The notes under the pieces: model-generated
Databases searched by the model: none
What the model was told of the DNA's origin: nothing
The model's input: the letters and a program-made list of their open reading frames with translations, nothing else
DNA from: Marsupella aquatica
Taxonomy: Eukaryota; Marchantiophyta
Direction of reading: 5' to 3'
Assembly (NCBI GenBank): GCA_973895155.1
Contig: OZ316898.1
Location: forward strand, 16,182,001-16,246,000
Length of the DNA stretch: 64,000 nt
Position numbers and translations under genes: made by a program
In this document: piece by piece, positions 24,250 to 37,132 of the stretch
Layout of the letters: every line of letters begins with the position of its first letter
Position numbering within the stretch: the first letter of the stretch is position 1

Positions 24250-25795
24250 TGTTCCGGCACACTCCACTTCATCCGTCAAATATTTTCCCCGCCGACAACG
24301 GGAGAGGAGGATGCATGCTTTACAGCCATGCAGACCAAGAAGTACCAAGGCTCATGGCCAGATCGGGCTTGGAGGCCTTTGTTAGATTACCGTGACTAAA
24401 GCCGGAGGTGCCGGAATCAGACTTGCTGGAATTTGTCGGATCATGGGACCACAAGTCTAACTCAACCAAGATCTACGGGAGGGACTTCTATCTCACTCCC
24501 AAGGTGATTGCCAAAGTGTTTGGCTTGCCGATGGGCAACAAGACCAAGGTAGACACCCGGAAGAACTTGCCAAACAAGGAGTTTAGATCGTTCACTGGGC
24601 CATCAACAAAAATGGCTTCTTCCAAAACACCTGCACCAACCCGCACATTGGAGAAATGATCAATTTCTTTCGAGTAACAATGCATTGCAACCTGGCAAGG
24701 CCGGAGATCGGCAAGGCAAGGTTTACCTGGCAGAGAGGTCGAGACTACAACGGGTACCTCCTCACCCAACTAAAGAAGATCTTGAAGGAGGAACAGCAAG
24801 TGATAGGCTAGGGGAGCATGTCCTAGCTTGGTTATCACATGCCGTTGTTGTGCAGGTATGCCCGGAGTCAGACCTTTGCGCCAATACTCCCCCTGCAAGC
24901 AAGGGCGTCGGAAGAGGAGTTGGAGCCAAGGCGGGCAACAAGGAAGCCCAAACCGCCCGGCAGCCCCACGATAGCGCAGATCTTTTGGCCAACGCCCGAA
25001 CCCATGCCAATGCAGCAACGGCCATGTAGAGCCTCTTGCAGATGCTCCAGAAGGAGAAGATGGCAACAGCGACAGAGGCACCAGTACAGGGCACCACAAG
25101 ACCCACTAGAGCAGATCCCATTACCGGGGCCACGGAGAGGAGGAGGCCAGAAAACAAGCCGGGGATGCGGATGTTTGTGGGAGCCTTGAGTCCGGAACCC
25201 AAGGGGCAAGGACCCAAGGTTCCTAGTCATGATGAGGAGAGAGGAAGGCGGGTATGGGAGCCGAAGGAGAGACCTGCACACATGGCAGTTCCCGATAGGA
25301 TGCCACGTTCACAGCTAGCCCAAGAGAAGATCCATAGGCACCAGTCCTCCAGGCCGGCAAGGAGGGCGTGGAGGAATACAACAAGGATGACTTTGGCTAT
25401 GGGTCAGATTGTGCGGTACTAGGGGTGCGGACTTGTGGCCGTTTCATTCCCACACTTCCAAGAGTGGTGCATGGGGACCCGCAAGAACAGAGAAGCCCGA
25501 AGTCTCCCCCACCAGACGTCCCTCCTCCGAATTACAATGGGAGAAAACAGGCCGACCAAGAGTTGTAGGAGCGACTGCAAGATCTGAGAGGGCAACCCTC
25601 GCCAAGGAGAAGGATTTTCCAGGCAGAATCCAGGCCAGAGGACATTTGGAGGCTTGCAGAGGACCAAGCCGGGCCCTTGCCCATGTTTGACAAGATTCGG
25701 AGGGCAAGCTGGGAACAAAGGCCGCGTTGGGAGATGCCGGCATCTCCTAACCTCTCCACCTATGCACGTTCCAGAGCTGCAGTACGGGAGGATGT
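24250..25795 (+). pseudogene. Transposon gag-like protein, broken
   Basis: Reads SHADQEVPRLMARSGLEAF (about 24325), a stop, then LLEFVGSWDHKSNSTKIYGR (24425-24485) and LTPKVIAKVFGLPMGNKTKV (24490-24550). After a frame change, it reads GFFQNTCTNPHIGEMINFF (about 24610), RFTWQRGRDYNGYLLTQLKK (about 24720-24780) and a Pro/Arg/Gln-rich tail. The EF..D...GR...L...K.(I/V)FGLP.G pattern resembles the middle of element X, suggesting a distantly related protein family. Several stops and shifts make it non-functional. Confidence 0.5.
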
Positions 25796-26199
25796 GTGTC
25801 ACCTACTTATCAAACAATTTACACAACAAACACGTATTTCCTCCTACTAAAATTGTTTGTTATTGTATGACGGGAACGTGGAGGGACGCTATTTGGATTC
25901 TATTGCATGTAGGATGAGTATGTTTGATTCTGCTCCCGAAAGTGTAATTTTTGATCAAGTCTACCGACTAGCCCCTCTATTTTTTATCAAGTCCCATGGA
26001 CTATACCACACACACTCCTACTGGTCGTTGGTGGAGTGTTGTCACCATCCCTCCTACTCACATGGTTGACCAAACCGTGCAAGGATTCCTTAGACACTTC
26101 TTGGGGAAAGAACACAATTGTGAACTAGAAAAGATAACGCCACACCAAAACTGGAGGAATCAAACCAAATCCATATCTTTTGGCAAAACGTCATAACAC

Positions 26200-28320
26200 A
26201 TTGCAAGGACAACCCGGCCTCCTGCCATCTGCCCAACTCCTGGCCTCACTGGGGCAAGTGCTACACCTCTACCTCACTATTCTAGCTTGATTCCCTCTTC
26301 TGGCTATGAGCTAACTTCCCTTAAACCAACACTAGACTGAGTTCCCCCTGGCTCACTGCGGGGCTCCCCCCTAAATACTGAAAAAAACACACCAACGCAC
26401 CCCTCATGGGGTCACCACGATGGCGGCTACCCTAGTGTCGCTGCTAAAACCCTTCACAAAGAAATCCCTAACCTAAAACATGCGGCACACACATGTACTA
26501 AAACCCTAAACTAACTACGGGACCGTCGGTGCCTTCGACGGTGCCAACCGTAATCATCCGTAGTCTCGGGGAAGTGAGGGGACCACTCATGGTCGAAACC
26601 TCAAATATGTCCAACTACTCCCCTGAGGGGAACCCTGGATAGCTCTGCTCTTCCTGATCATGAATCTGTAAACGGCTCTGCAAACGGACTCCGGACGACC
26701 CAGTTACGAATGTTTTAGTATCCCGTACCGACCAGCTTCGCGAGGCTCTAACTCTCTCATCCTGGCTCCATTTGAGGAGCGCCGCCTCTTGTTGGAATCA
26801 TCTCCGTGAGCTATTTCCAACAAGCCCGTGAGTGCCCACTTCCGAAAAGTTTTCAAAGTCAAGAGGTCATACGACCAAGTCTGTACTCCTCCTCCTCACT
26901 CACGGTGCCAAGGCTTGAGCCCCGTGAGTTGGTCTCCTCATCGCTCTACATTGGAGTGGATACCACTCCGATAACAAGTACTCACTTGAGTCCACCACCT
27001 CCTATCCTATCTATCTACCCCTGCCTACCAGCCTCAATCTTCCTGATCGCCACCATCGGTCCGTTGTAAAAGGAGGGGACCCCTATAATTGTCGAAACTA
27101 AAATTTTCTCAGAATTCACTTCTGAAAACATATCTGAGGATCCCTCCTCTCCCTGATCACGAATCCGTAAATGGTGCACAAAATGGAGGTCAAACGATCA
27201 AGATATGATCATTTAACTTTTCACGGGGCACCGTCTCCTTCCATTTCGTCCGTACAACACTAGGGGGCCCCGGCTTTGCAAAACACGGATCACGGGTTCC
27301 CTGTATGTGCTGCTACCTCCTCCTTCCCTTGCAAAGCCGGGACCTCCTTCCGTACGGACTTCCTACGGCCTCAAAACTTTCGTATTCTCAAAAAAACGCG
27401 ATCTAGTATATCTCTTTCATCTTAGCTCCGTTTTGGCCGTGTGACACGTCGTTGGATTCAGCTCGGCGAGCTCTTTCCAACAAGCCCGTAAACTCCTGAT
27501 TTTGAGATGGTCAAAAATCTTATGTTCGTACAACCAGGGTCCGTACACATGGTGGAAGCAAGCACAAGAGGGAAAGGGTTTAGGGTTTAGGTATGGGTGG
27601 AACCCCCACAAGTGAGAATAGAGAAAAAGGGAAGGAAGAAAGTGTGAGGGCCCCTTCTACGGATGTGTTCTTCTACGGAGTGCCCCTCTATGGAGTGGGG
27701 AAGGGAACGAGAGCAAAAACCATGTGAGGACCACACAAAGGGTGAAGGGGAACACAAGTGTGGGAACCCCTTCCTTCTAAGGGCCCTCCCACCATCACTA
27801 CTCCAAGATTGCCTAGTTTGCCATTTTACAGGCGTTGAGGTCCCTCAAGATGTCACTGTTTGATATAGACCTAAAATCAACTAGAGAACCTAAGTTTCGC
27901 ATGGGGCTCATTGAGGGCTTCAAAATGAATCCAAACATGACCATGTTTGGAATAGTACTAGCACAGCAACGTTTGTTTTAAGTTTCAATATTTCTATATT
28001 TTGGTCATTCTTCCCGTTTTGCGCCTTACGTGGAGCCTCCGACCAGCCCCCACCCCTCCAAGATGCCCACACCTTGGCTCCAAGTCCTTGGGCTGCCTTG
28101 TGGCCTCCTTGTACCCCCTCAATGGTTCCCTTGTCATCCATCACCGCTCGACACCCCTCTCAACTCCGGCCTCCGGTTGTCGCAGCCATCCATTTATTAG
28201 AACTCACAAAAATAAAAAATTTGAAAATCCAAACACTTTTACTACACCTACTTGTATTTCTACTTATATACGCAATTATAAGTCATCACTAAGTTACTAC
28301 CGGTTTGGAGTCCTGTCACA
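26200..28320. other. Non-coding transposon-derived stretch with repeated blocks
   Basis: No gene is recognised. Two blocks repeat in diverged form: CCTGATCATGAATCTGTAAA (26655) against CCTGATCACGAATCCGTAAA (27153), and CCAACAAGCCCGT (26817 and 27478), each followed by similar text. This looks like an internal duplication or LTR-like ends of an old element. Confidence 0.35.
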
Positions 28321-29100
28321 ATGTGCGGATTACTTGCCCTCAACATCTTTGGCGAGGAGTTGGAGTCAGGGCCTTTTCTCAATAGGGAGAGGTTGGAGAA
28401 AAGCCGATTGGAGGAAGCACTAGCCTTGGAGAGAATGAAGAAGGAGGAGGTCATCCGACGGCTTAGAGAGAAGGAAACCGAGGCTAGAGATCTAAAGGCA
28501 GCCAAGCAGGCTCAGGACAAGCTGTGGGTTAGGAGGCATGAGATAAGCATCATGCAGGGGCAACTGGATACGGCCAAGGCTGATAACTAGTTAATTAAGA
28601 CTAAACTTGCCCAAACCCAAGGGCATTTGGCCGAGGCCCTCAAGGAGAAGGAGAAGTGGAAGCAAGAGCTTAAAGACGCAAAGGTGGCTCACCTAGCGAT
28701 CAGCAATAGGGCCATGGCAGAGGTGCAGAAGAAGGAGCGGGCACCGAAGGAGGAAATCAAAGACAAATTAGATGAGGCCTATAGGGGTGTTGATAAGCTG
28801 AAAGAGGACCTCAAAACCCTGTCGGCCAACTTTCGAGCCAATCTGCGTAAGAAAGACAACATGCTCGATCAAACCTACAAGAAGATGAATAAGATAGAGT
28901 TTGATGTCGTCCATGAGCTCAACGCAGAGCTAAGAGCAACCTAGGAGGAGAGGGCGGCCTTACGGAAGGAGTTGGACAAAAGCCTGAAGGAGTTGGAGGA
29001 AGCTTGTGAGGATTTAGACGAGACCCAGGAGGAGTTGGAGGACGCCACGCGGAAATTAGAGAACTGCAGAGGCGGGAAAACAACCAAACAGAGCGGCTAA
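28321..29100 (+). pseudogene. Long coiled-coil ORF with in-frame stops (gag-like)
   Basis: A single frame codes for a charged Lys/Glu-rich coiled coil from 28321 to about 29095, broken only by TAG codons at 28588-28590 and 28942-28944. Segments include LEKSRLEEALALERMKKEEV, KEKEKWKQELKDAKVAHL and KELDKSLKELEEACEDLDE. The frame is then lost in a basic, Gln/Gly-rich tail. It is too repetitive to assign by eye; the C-terminal half of the X protein has similar character. Two TAG codons in an otherwise clean frame suggest fairly recent decay. Confidence 0.5.
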
Positions 29101-30713
29101 AGAAACTATCCAAGGAGTTAAATCGGCAGGCAGCAACAAGTGGACCCCCGGTGGCGGCAACAAGGTTGCAGGGCGTGGTACTGACCGAGCAACAAGCCGA
29201 GGTACCCTCACCTTTGCCGGAAGTAAGTGGCAAGGGGAAGGCACCGGCTGCCATGGAAGGGAACTCAAGGATAAGAAGAAGCGAAAACCTTCAGGGTCAG
29301 GGAGCAACACGGTTCCTCAGGCCATCGTGGCTGAGGTAGAAAGCATGGCACGGGCCTTATGCAAGGTAGTGGCTATCAAAGTGGCAGTCTTAGAGGTAGG
29401 CCAAGAAGACCAGTTGGGTGAGGCCATGACGGGCACTGACTCAAGGTTACCAATCATTGATCGGCATCAACCACAACCTTGGGAAGACAAGACAACCCGA
29501 CTTATAAGATGAGCCTATGAGGAGGACCACTACGGCCAGATGGCCAATGCCGGGACTGGCTGTGCTGAAGCTGTAAGGAGTGATTAATTTACAAAAACTA
29601 GAAATAAATAGAATTTCAAATTTTTTTTTGGAGTGTTTAAAGTTTTGGAATGATATTTAGAGTAAGTTTTATACTTTCAAACATTTATATCTTCATGCCT
29701 AGGCATGATTATGAGAGATTGCTTACAACTGAGAGTTTCTTAGGCCACTACCCTAATGGTGAAGGTCACCACCTGCAATCATGTCAAAGTGCTAGGTATT
29801 TTAAGAAAAGCTATCCACATTGACAAGTGTTACTTGGAAAAGAGAACATTGTCTCTACTCTACTATGAAAGACAAATCAGACATCTTCTTTATATGCAAA
29901 TTCATTCTCAATAAGGAAATATATTGGAGGTCATTCAAATTGCCCTGTGAGACAACCACATATCCTTGAGCACAAAGACATTTGACAACAAGACTACGGA
30001 GACATATTCTAAGCTGTCATGCCCTCGCTTCTGAGCTAATAAGCCTTATTGTACTAAAAACTTGCACTTGATAGCTCTTTATCACCAGGAACTACGGAAG
30101 GGACGCTCCATAAGAAGGAACTACCTCTATTTCCATTAAGCCTTTGCTTCTCCTTGAGACTGTGCAGATGTATTTGGTTTCCGTCACCAGAAATGGGTAT
30201 TCTTTGGTTTCCACCGCTGGAAATGTCCCCCTACCCGGCAAGACAACTAATCTAGGTCTCCCTTACCCAAAGAGAAGACTTCTGGACTAACAAAGATCAT
30301 ATAAGCAACATGCTAGACCACAAGGGCCTCAAGATTTCAGATGAGTGCACACATCAACAATTTCTTTCCTAGAAACGCGCTGAAATTTCATAAGAATTTC
30401 AAAGGAAGTACATGGGTAGGTTGTCACTACCTACTTGCTATACTTTAGCTTCTTCAACTCCTACTACTTAACACTATGGTCCTTTCAAGCCTCAAGGCAT
30501 ACACTTGAGTTCTAGTACCCCTAGAACATCTACCTTAGTTCCCCTAAGGTCTCTTAGTGCTACTCCTTGATTCTCCATACTTGGACCCACACAAAGTAAC
30601 TCGCACCAACTTAAGTACTCCTTGCTTGGCTCCAACTCATCACAAAGTCCAAAACCACCCCAAAGGCCAGCAAGTGACTCATCACTAAAAAAGACCAGCC
30701 CACCTTTCAAGGG
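29101..30713. other. AT-rich stretch, nothing recognised
   Basis: Frames up to about 29510 are the degraded tail of the coiled-coil ORF. Beyond that no coding trace or terminal repeat is visible up to the MITE target duplication at 30714. Confidence 0.3.
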
Positions 30714-30721
30714 GGTCAAAG

Positions 30722-30966
30722 CTCGGGGGGGTCACTTCCATGGAAGTGACATATCATGTGCGACGAAGTATAGGGCCATTTAAATGGTTTTGGCGGAAGA
30801 CTTATTAAGTCTTCTATGGAAATATAGGGTTGTTTAATTGCAAAATGCATACGTGTCATCACATGATTGGTGTCATACAACTTTCTAGAAAGTGACTTAG
30901 GGGGGTCATAAATGACCCAAACCGTCGCACGTGATGTATGACCCTTTATATAGTGACCCCCCCGAG
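30722..30966. mobile_element. hAT-like MITE with 8-bp target duplication
   Basis: The 245-bp unit begins CTCGGGGGGGTCAC and ends with its complement GTGACCCCCCCGAG. It is flanked by a perfect 8-bp direct repeat, GGTCAAAG, at 30714-30721 and 30967-30974. Internally it has further palindromes: a 20-bp perfect one at 30731-30750 centred on CCATGG, and GAAGACTTATTAAGTCTTC near 30795. There is no coding capacity. The 8-bp duplication is the hAT hallmark. Shares its CTCGGGGGG terminus with the unit at 40934-41220. Confidence 0.92.
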
Positions 30967-30974
30967 GGTCAAAG

Positions 30975-33900
30975 ATCCTTACTTATCCTCCTAACTATCT
31001 CACTAACTCACTTGTTTGTCTTACCTAACTAATGAGCTAGTTGGTGACCTTTTGAAAGCCTAAATCAACTCCTTGATTTCAGCCCTTCATTCAGGTCCAC
31101 CTCACCTCCTGACTTGGCTGTCCTATCCCTCCAAATCAGGGACTAAGTCAGCCTCCAAAGTACAGTCATCCCTATCTACAAAATAGCTCTAAAAATAGTA
31201 GAGGGATCAACTTCCAATGGCCCTCCAAGTTCCTCCAAAGTCTCCATGTAACTCAGGTCCTTAGGTACCCTCCATGTTAGCTTTAAGGACTCCACTCCTT
31301 AACCTCCTTATTCCTGGACTCCAGAACCAGCCTAGGTCCCCTTGACATGAAAGAGCCCTTCTCCAGGCCTCACCCATCCGATTAGGGCCTTGCGAATGAC
31401 CCAAGCATGGTACCTCCTTACCGTACTGGTTAGTGGCTTGGTAATCTGGTTGTCCTCTCTGAAATGCTTGAGGTACACCTTGGTGAAAGCCCTCATATTT
31501 GAACTTCTGCCCCTCTTGTCCACCTTTGAGCAAGCTAGGTATTGGGCCAGCCAAATGTCGGGGTCGGCATTTGCTCTCCCATGCTTACTCCACAAGGTGA
31601 ACTTAGCCTTGTGGACCAGGGGAGGAAATTGATGATCAGGCAGCCCTCTTGGATCAGAAACTCTGGGATCAACCATGCACTTTGATTGTAGTCCCACTTG
31701 ACCTCCTTTTAGAGCCTTACCACGATCGAAACCTCTCAAGTAGCTGGAAATATCAAACTGTTATACAACCTGACTTCCAAGAGAATCTTAGTGAACTCCC
31801 AATCCTCCTAGCGTGTGCCAGCCTCTAGCCACCGTCGATAGCTTTCCAATGTATTTAAAAGTACTCCAATTGAGTCTAAACTAAGCGAGTTATTCAGGTT
31901 TCAGCAGAACCCATCGATATCGTCACTTTAATCTAGGGTCAGCCTTATCTCAAGGCTTAGTTACTGGTGTAAACTTGGTTTGCCTGACCCTGCATGTGTA
32001 AACTCAGCTGTACAAAGCCAAATAGTAACCCCGTGAGACTACAAACGTAAAGGCCCAGTACTCCTGTGAAATATAAGCCCTGGTCTTGATAGTAAGTGCA
32101 TGGGTGAATGGAGAGAAAGAACTCATGGAAATGGGAGAATGAATGCTTCCCATCTATGGTAGAGTCAACTGCCTGATTCAGTTTGGAGCAAGAAGAGAAC
32201 TAAGCTAGGACTTAGAGAACTGAACTTGTTTGAAGGGATCGTGGCTTATTTGAAGGAAGTCTGGCTGGTGCTTCTGTTCATACCAGCCCTCCATTCTCAC
32301 AAAAAACATCTCCCTTCCATGTGTTCTTCTCTCGATTGTCGGTTGACCTTGGTAGCATTCAATTTGTGAGTCCAAAGAGCAGCCATTCTAATTTCAGAAA
32401 TATCTCTATGGACTTGATACTAATCCTGCATTCAATTCTTGAGTCCAAAGAGCAGCCATTCTAATTTCAGAAATATCTCTATGGACTTGATCCTGCATTC
32501 AATTCCTGAAGTTAAGGGCCACAGCTCAGATTTCTTGTCAATCACCCTAGCTGAGGAAATGGTCTTCTAGCTGTCCACTGTTGCCACCTCGAAGTTCCCC
32601 TCTAGAAGGTGCAAGTTGATTTCGCCTGAAGAGCCCCCTTGTTAGCAGTCGATGACTTCTCCTTTCTGTAAAATATTCTCTCTGATTCAGAAATTTCAAT
32701 CTTCTCTATTAATTTCCCTTCCAGCCTTTGCTTTCCCTTCGATCTCCTCCTTTAATTCGTGCTCCAGAATTTCCTCTTCTAGTTCAGGTCTTCTGATTCT
32801 CCTTGAGCCCAGCATTCCAGCCCAGTTCTTCTTAATTGATTTGGTGGAGTATTGGCTCTCCATTCAGCTGCAGCGTTGAGCTCCATTCTCCCTTCAATTT
32901 CACTTTGATTTTTGCTCTATTAAATTTTGGGCTCGACACCTGGCCTTAGCTAGCTCTTTTACATTGTAACCCTGCCCTTTACAGATGTAAATGAGTCCAC
33001 CACGTTTCTCTACGCAGCTGAATTACCCCTTTGTATGCACAAAGAACATTCCTCCCTTTAAGTCTCCCTTTAAGTGCTACTTATGGCATTTAACATTAGC
33101 CATCTTCGCCTATAGCTCAAAACTCACTCATAAGGAAAAAAACTATTATGAACATACTCCTGGCTTTCTTAGCCCTAGGGCTTCCTAAAACAATTCTTAG
33201 AATTGATATATAACTAAACTTGGCTTTTCTATAATTGTTCAAAGTCTGTAATCCGTCATAATTCATAGCTATTTTTACAGAATTCGGACCACTCCCAAAA
33301 AATATCTATAAGTCCAAAACTAGGTTTAGTAATTCTAAGGGATAGTGTTAGGTATAGTAACACCATGGCTAGCCTTCAAAATACATTTGTTGCTCTCTGG
33401 CTATTTTCCCTAGGTCCTGCAAGTTGGCTATTTTAAGTTTTGTTCCACTGTAAATAGCTTCTAATTGAACGGTCGAAATGACTTGCACTTTTACAAGGGT
33501 TCTCCAGGGCCTGCCTAGAACCTTCAGAAAAAATCTCAGCCTAAATTACAAACTCTAAGGATCTGATTACCTATCTAATCCACTGTTAAGTTAATCATGG
33601 TTTAAACTAATGAAACTTTCTTACTCTGCTTTACTGAAGAGAGTTTACTTCAGTTTCACTTCTACTTCCCACTCATTTACAGGCATAATATGCTTACTTA
33701 GAACAAAAAAGAAAAAATCTAACCTAAAACTAATTTAACCCACTAATTGAGCGGCTCACATAAGCGCATAACTTAGTTTAAGAAAGAGAAATCCTCGTGA
33801 ATTTATTGTGTAGGCTAGATAATTCCAAAAACTCTAAAATTTCCTCAGCATATAGAGTATACATAGTCAAACATCTTGGAAAATTTTCAGCATCAACCAA

Positions 33901-36084
33901 CTTATACTAGGAAGTTTAAAATGTTTAAATCTGCTCAGTTCTTGTTATACTGCGATTACTAGTTTACGAGATTACAAGTGTTTACTAGTATAAGAGTTTA
34001 CGAGTTTACTAAGTTATGAGATTACAAGTATAAACAGTTACTAATTTACGAGTTCATACTTAGTCATTTTTCCAACTTTTTACTCACAATTTTGTAGTTT
34101 TAATATTTTGAGAGGTATGAAGAGGCATGTCTCTTCAACCTTGCGTCCTTTCATTTGGTAGATTTTCACTATAAGATAGCTCTACCACTAGTGTACTCTA
34201 AGGAGAAGTTCAACAATTTTTGCCTCTTCTTGGTGTTTAGCCAGTTGGTCATGAATGTTAAGAGTTTGAGATCAAGCTTAACACCAGGAGAGACTTTCAA
34301 TCTTCCTTCTTGTGATTTATACTTTGAATAAATCATAGGAAGTAAATTTTCATTTGTGCAAACCTTATGAGTTGTAATGCCACATTCCGTTGTTGGTGAT
34401 TCATTAAATCTCTTGAGTTCTTATAGTTTACTCATTGAGTTTAAGTCTCATTGAATTTGATAAATTTTCTTTCGTGTTACTAAGTACCACCTAAATACTA
34501 AAGAAGTTACCTTTTAGATCTTGTCTAGTACCACCTAGAAAGAAAGGACAAGACATACAGTTGATGACATTTTTAAAGAGTACTCTAGTAAGTATTTTAC
34601 ATCTGAAAAATAATATGGATTTGAATTCATAAAGTCATTTCATTTTGACTTATGAATAAGGAGTAACCTTGGTAAATTCCTGACTCCCTTATGATACTTT
34701 AAGATATTTTTCCTTGTGTTTTTGTTAATTGTTTTGTTTTATTATTTGATGGTTACATAATGTTGACTTACCATTAAAAACTTTTCACCGCTATGGAGCG
34801 ATCTTCAAAATACTTGAGTCAAGTAATCAATTTTGATTACTATATGCTAAAGAGTACCTTAAACTCTCATTTGTGTTTTATCTATCAAGTCAACCCCATC
34901 TTGTTCTTAAAGAGAACAAATACCGAGTCGATAGAGATAAAATTGTGTTTTCAGTCTTTTATCAACTATTACAAAAGCCGTAGGAGCGGACCCATCACTA
35001 TCAAAAGCCGGGGAAGCAGAAGCCGGAGAAGCCAAATCTGAGGTAGGAGTGGGGCCCGATCACACGCGAGGATGGGTTGACCCCATCAGGAGCCGGTAAC
35101 TGGTCAGAGGACGGGACGCCTACATTGGCCACCGAAGAAGGATTGGGGGCATCCATTGAAGGCCAGCCACTAGTGTTATGATGGTGGAGGGGGTCGTCCC
35201 TTTTAGGGAGGGCGGACGTGGAGGTAGGAGGTGTGAGTGGGCACAGCGAGCGTAGACCTCCAAATTTAGAATTAGGATCAGGACCAAGAAGCGGCCCTAA
35301 CACTTAGACTAGCGGGTTTTGAATCCACTGGTAAGAGCAACACTTGTGCTCTTGCCCCGCTGTACATAGGTAGATTACTCTTAGAGGTAGATTTGGCTTA
35401 CACAGCAAGGAAATAGATAGGTGCGCTTCTAGGATAAATACCTGTGCAGCGGGGACTTTAGGGCCTCATTCTTAAGCAAGTTTTAGTGCACCAGCAAGGC
35501 TGGGATCAAGTAGTAAAAGAAGCTCTTGGTTAGTTATGCAATGACTCTTGTGTATATTCATGTTTCCTCATGCCTAAGAGTTGAATAGAGTTGGCCTTCT
35601 AGCTTAGTTCGCAGATCTTGTGTATGAGAAGTACTCTTTGTATGGCAGTTGCATGGTCTAACTTAGTTAGTATGAGTCATCTTTCTAGTTGTGTGTTGCA
35701 TCAACTTGTGTAAAGATTGCCCACATCAACTATAGGAGAGAAAAGAAGTAAGTGAAGTTATCATGAGCAGGGAGAGTTGGATGTGTTGAGCTGAGAGGAA
35801 TCTTAGCGGCTACCCAAGCCGATTGGGCATCATTCCGGGGGCAAAATCCAAACAAACCTGAAGGGAGACCGATAGAAGAGAATAAGGAGAGGCCTAGAGT
35901 AGGCCAATCGCATATCTCATGACCCGATGAAGGATCTGTCCAGTATATATGGGTAAAAGGTTAGTAAAGAAGTTTTAGCAACGTCCCATGCCGATAAGCC
36001 GCGGAACCGGCCTTGGCAAGAGCGAAACCGGTGGAAATTGGCTTGTTTAGGGCGGGTTCTTGGGTTTAGAGAGCCATGGGACGC
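30975..36084. other. AT-rich non-coding stretch inside the large insertion
   Basis: No gene is recognised. A minus-strand open frame at 31332-31739 (135 codons, containing WLAQYLACSKVDKRGRSSN) has no family I know. The interval also contains a 73-bp tandem duplication (32357-32505) and short repeats of GTTTACGAGATTACAAGT type at 33955-34060. Confidence 0.3.
32357..32505. repeat. Tandem duplication, 73-bp period, two copies
   Basis: The phrase GAGTCCAAAGAGCAGCCATT starts at 32368 and again at 32441, with near-identical sequence between, including AATATCTCTATGGACTTGAT. A small length difference lies near the boundary of the copies. Confidence 0.85.
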
Positions 36085-37132
36085 ACCACGGCCATAATCA
36101 ATATGTCATCCACATAGAGCACAAGAATGAGTAAACTAAATACACCATTCTTGACTGATTTTGTATACACACAAAGGTCATACACCATCCTAGTGAATCC
36201 TTGTGCAAGCATGAAATCATCAGATTGCTTGTTCCATTGCTGAGGAGCTTGCTTCGATCCATATAGGGACTTAAGCAACCTACAAACTAAACCCTTCTTC
36301 ACAAAGCCCACTGGTTGCCTCTTGAAAATTTATTCTTCCAAGGTGCCATAGAAAAAAGCAATAACAACATCCATTTGATCTAACACCAGATTAAAAAACA
36401 CAACAAGTTAACACAAAATTTGTATCATGGAATACTTGGCAACTGATGAGAAGACCTCATTATAATCCACTCCCTTCTTTTGAGTGAATCCCTTAGCAAC
36501 AAGCCTTGCCTTGTATATCTTGTCTCCTCCATCTGAAGAGTTGTCCTTCAGCTTGTAAATCCACTTGCTGTCCACCACTTGTTGATCATTTGGCAGTTGC
36601 ACCAGCTCCCATGTTTTGTTGTCACTTAAAGATTGCAACTCTCTCTACATAGCTGCATTCCATTTATCTTTTTTGTCTGAAATGCACGCATCATGATATG
36701 AAGAAGGTTCTCCTTCTTCCAAGATCAGTGCCCTCTCATCATCATCAGGTGCAATGTCAGCATCGTCTAGCCTTGATGAATCTTTCCACTGTCCATACCT
36801 GGAAGGAGCTCTAGTAAAACGGCTGAAAGTTCTTCTAGTAGACAATTCAGGCTGATTTTTTGCTACTGCTGCTGGCTGAATTTGAGATACACCAATATCA
36901 ATCTGCTCCTCTTGTTCCAGTATAAGAACTAGCTCCATACCCGGAGCATCTCTTTCTCTCCTATCATGAACATCATCATGACTTATCTCCCCCCCAACCG
37001 GGTCCGGGATATGAGATTTTCTCTTATTAGTATAGGAGCCCTAAGAACTCTCCCCCTCCTTTGATGATCTGGATTCATTAAAGGAAACATCTCTACTGAC
37101 AATTAACTTAGAGGTTACTGGATCCCATAACC
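36085..37132 (-). pseudogene. Y pol fragment: end of integrase region and RT
   Basis: On the minus strand from 37130: LWDPVTSKLIVSRDVSFNES (37125-37070), a linker with Gln/Asp-rich text, then the RT start at about 36640 (NKTWELVQLPNDQQVVDSKW), ARLVAKGFTQKKGVDYNEVF (about 36500), KSLYGSKQAPQQWNKQ (about 36270) and the catalytic LYVDDILIMA (about 36115-36090). The reading ends right after the YVDD box, where the large insertion begins. In-frame stops occur near 36640 and 36400. The right edge at 37132 is the other break, where element Z enters; the reading continues at 45715. Confidence 0.9.

Larger units (their letters stand above)
20613..36084. other. ~15.5-kb block inserted in the RT gene of Y, composite
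   Basis: The Copia reading stops at about 20612 and resumes at about 36085. The block holds at least three decayed coding stretches (20930-21465, 24250-25800, 28321-29100), a pyrimidine-rich tract (21480-24240) and one MITE (30722-30966), plus long AT-rich spans (29590-30720, 30967-36084) without recognisable genes. I could not identify matching terminal repeats near 20.6 and 36.1 kb, so it may be several insertions rather than one. Confidence 0.6.

Noticed and set aside
24762-25281. Long minus-strand frames of 151 and 137 codons
   Set aside because: Antisense shadows of the Pro/Arg/Gln-rich tail of the gag-like pseudogene on the plus strand.
31332-31739. 135-codon minus-strand frame in the AT-rich stretch
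   Set aside because: No recognisable domain, no neighbours of the same type; may be a transposon scrap or chance.
35330-35385. tRNA-like text with a small hairpin (AGAGCAACACTTGTGCTCTT)
   Set aside because: Only one stem forms; no cloverleaf, no T-loop consensus.
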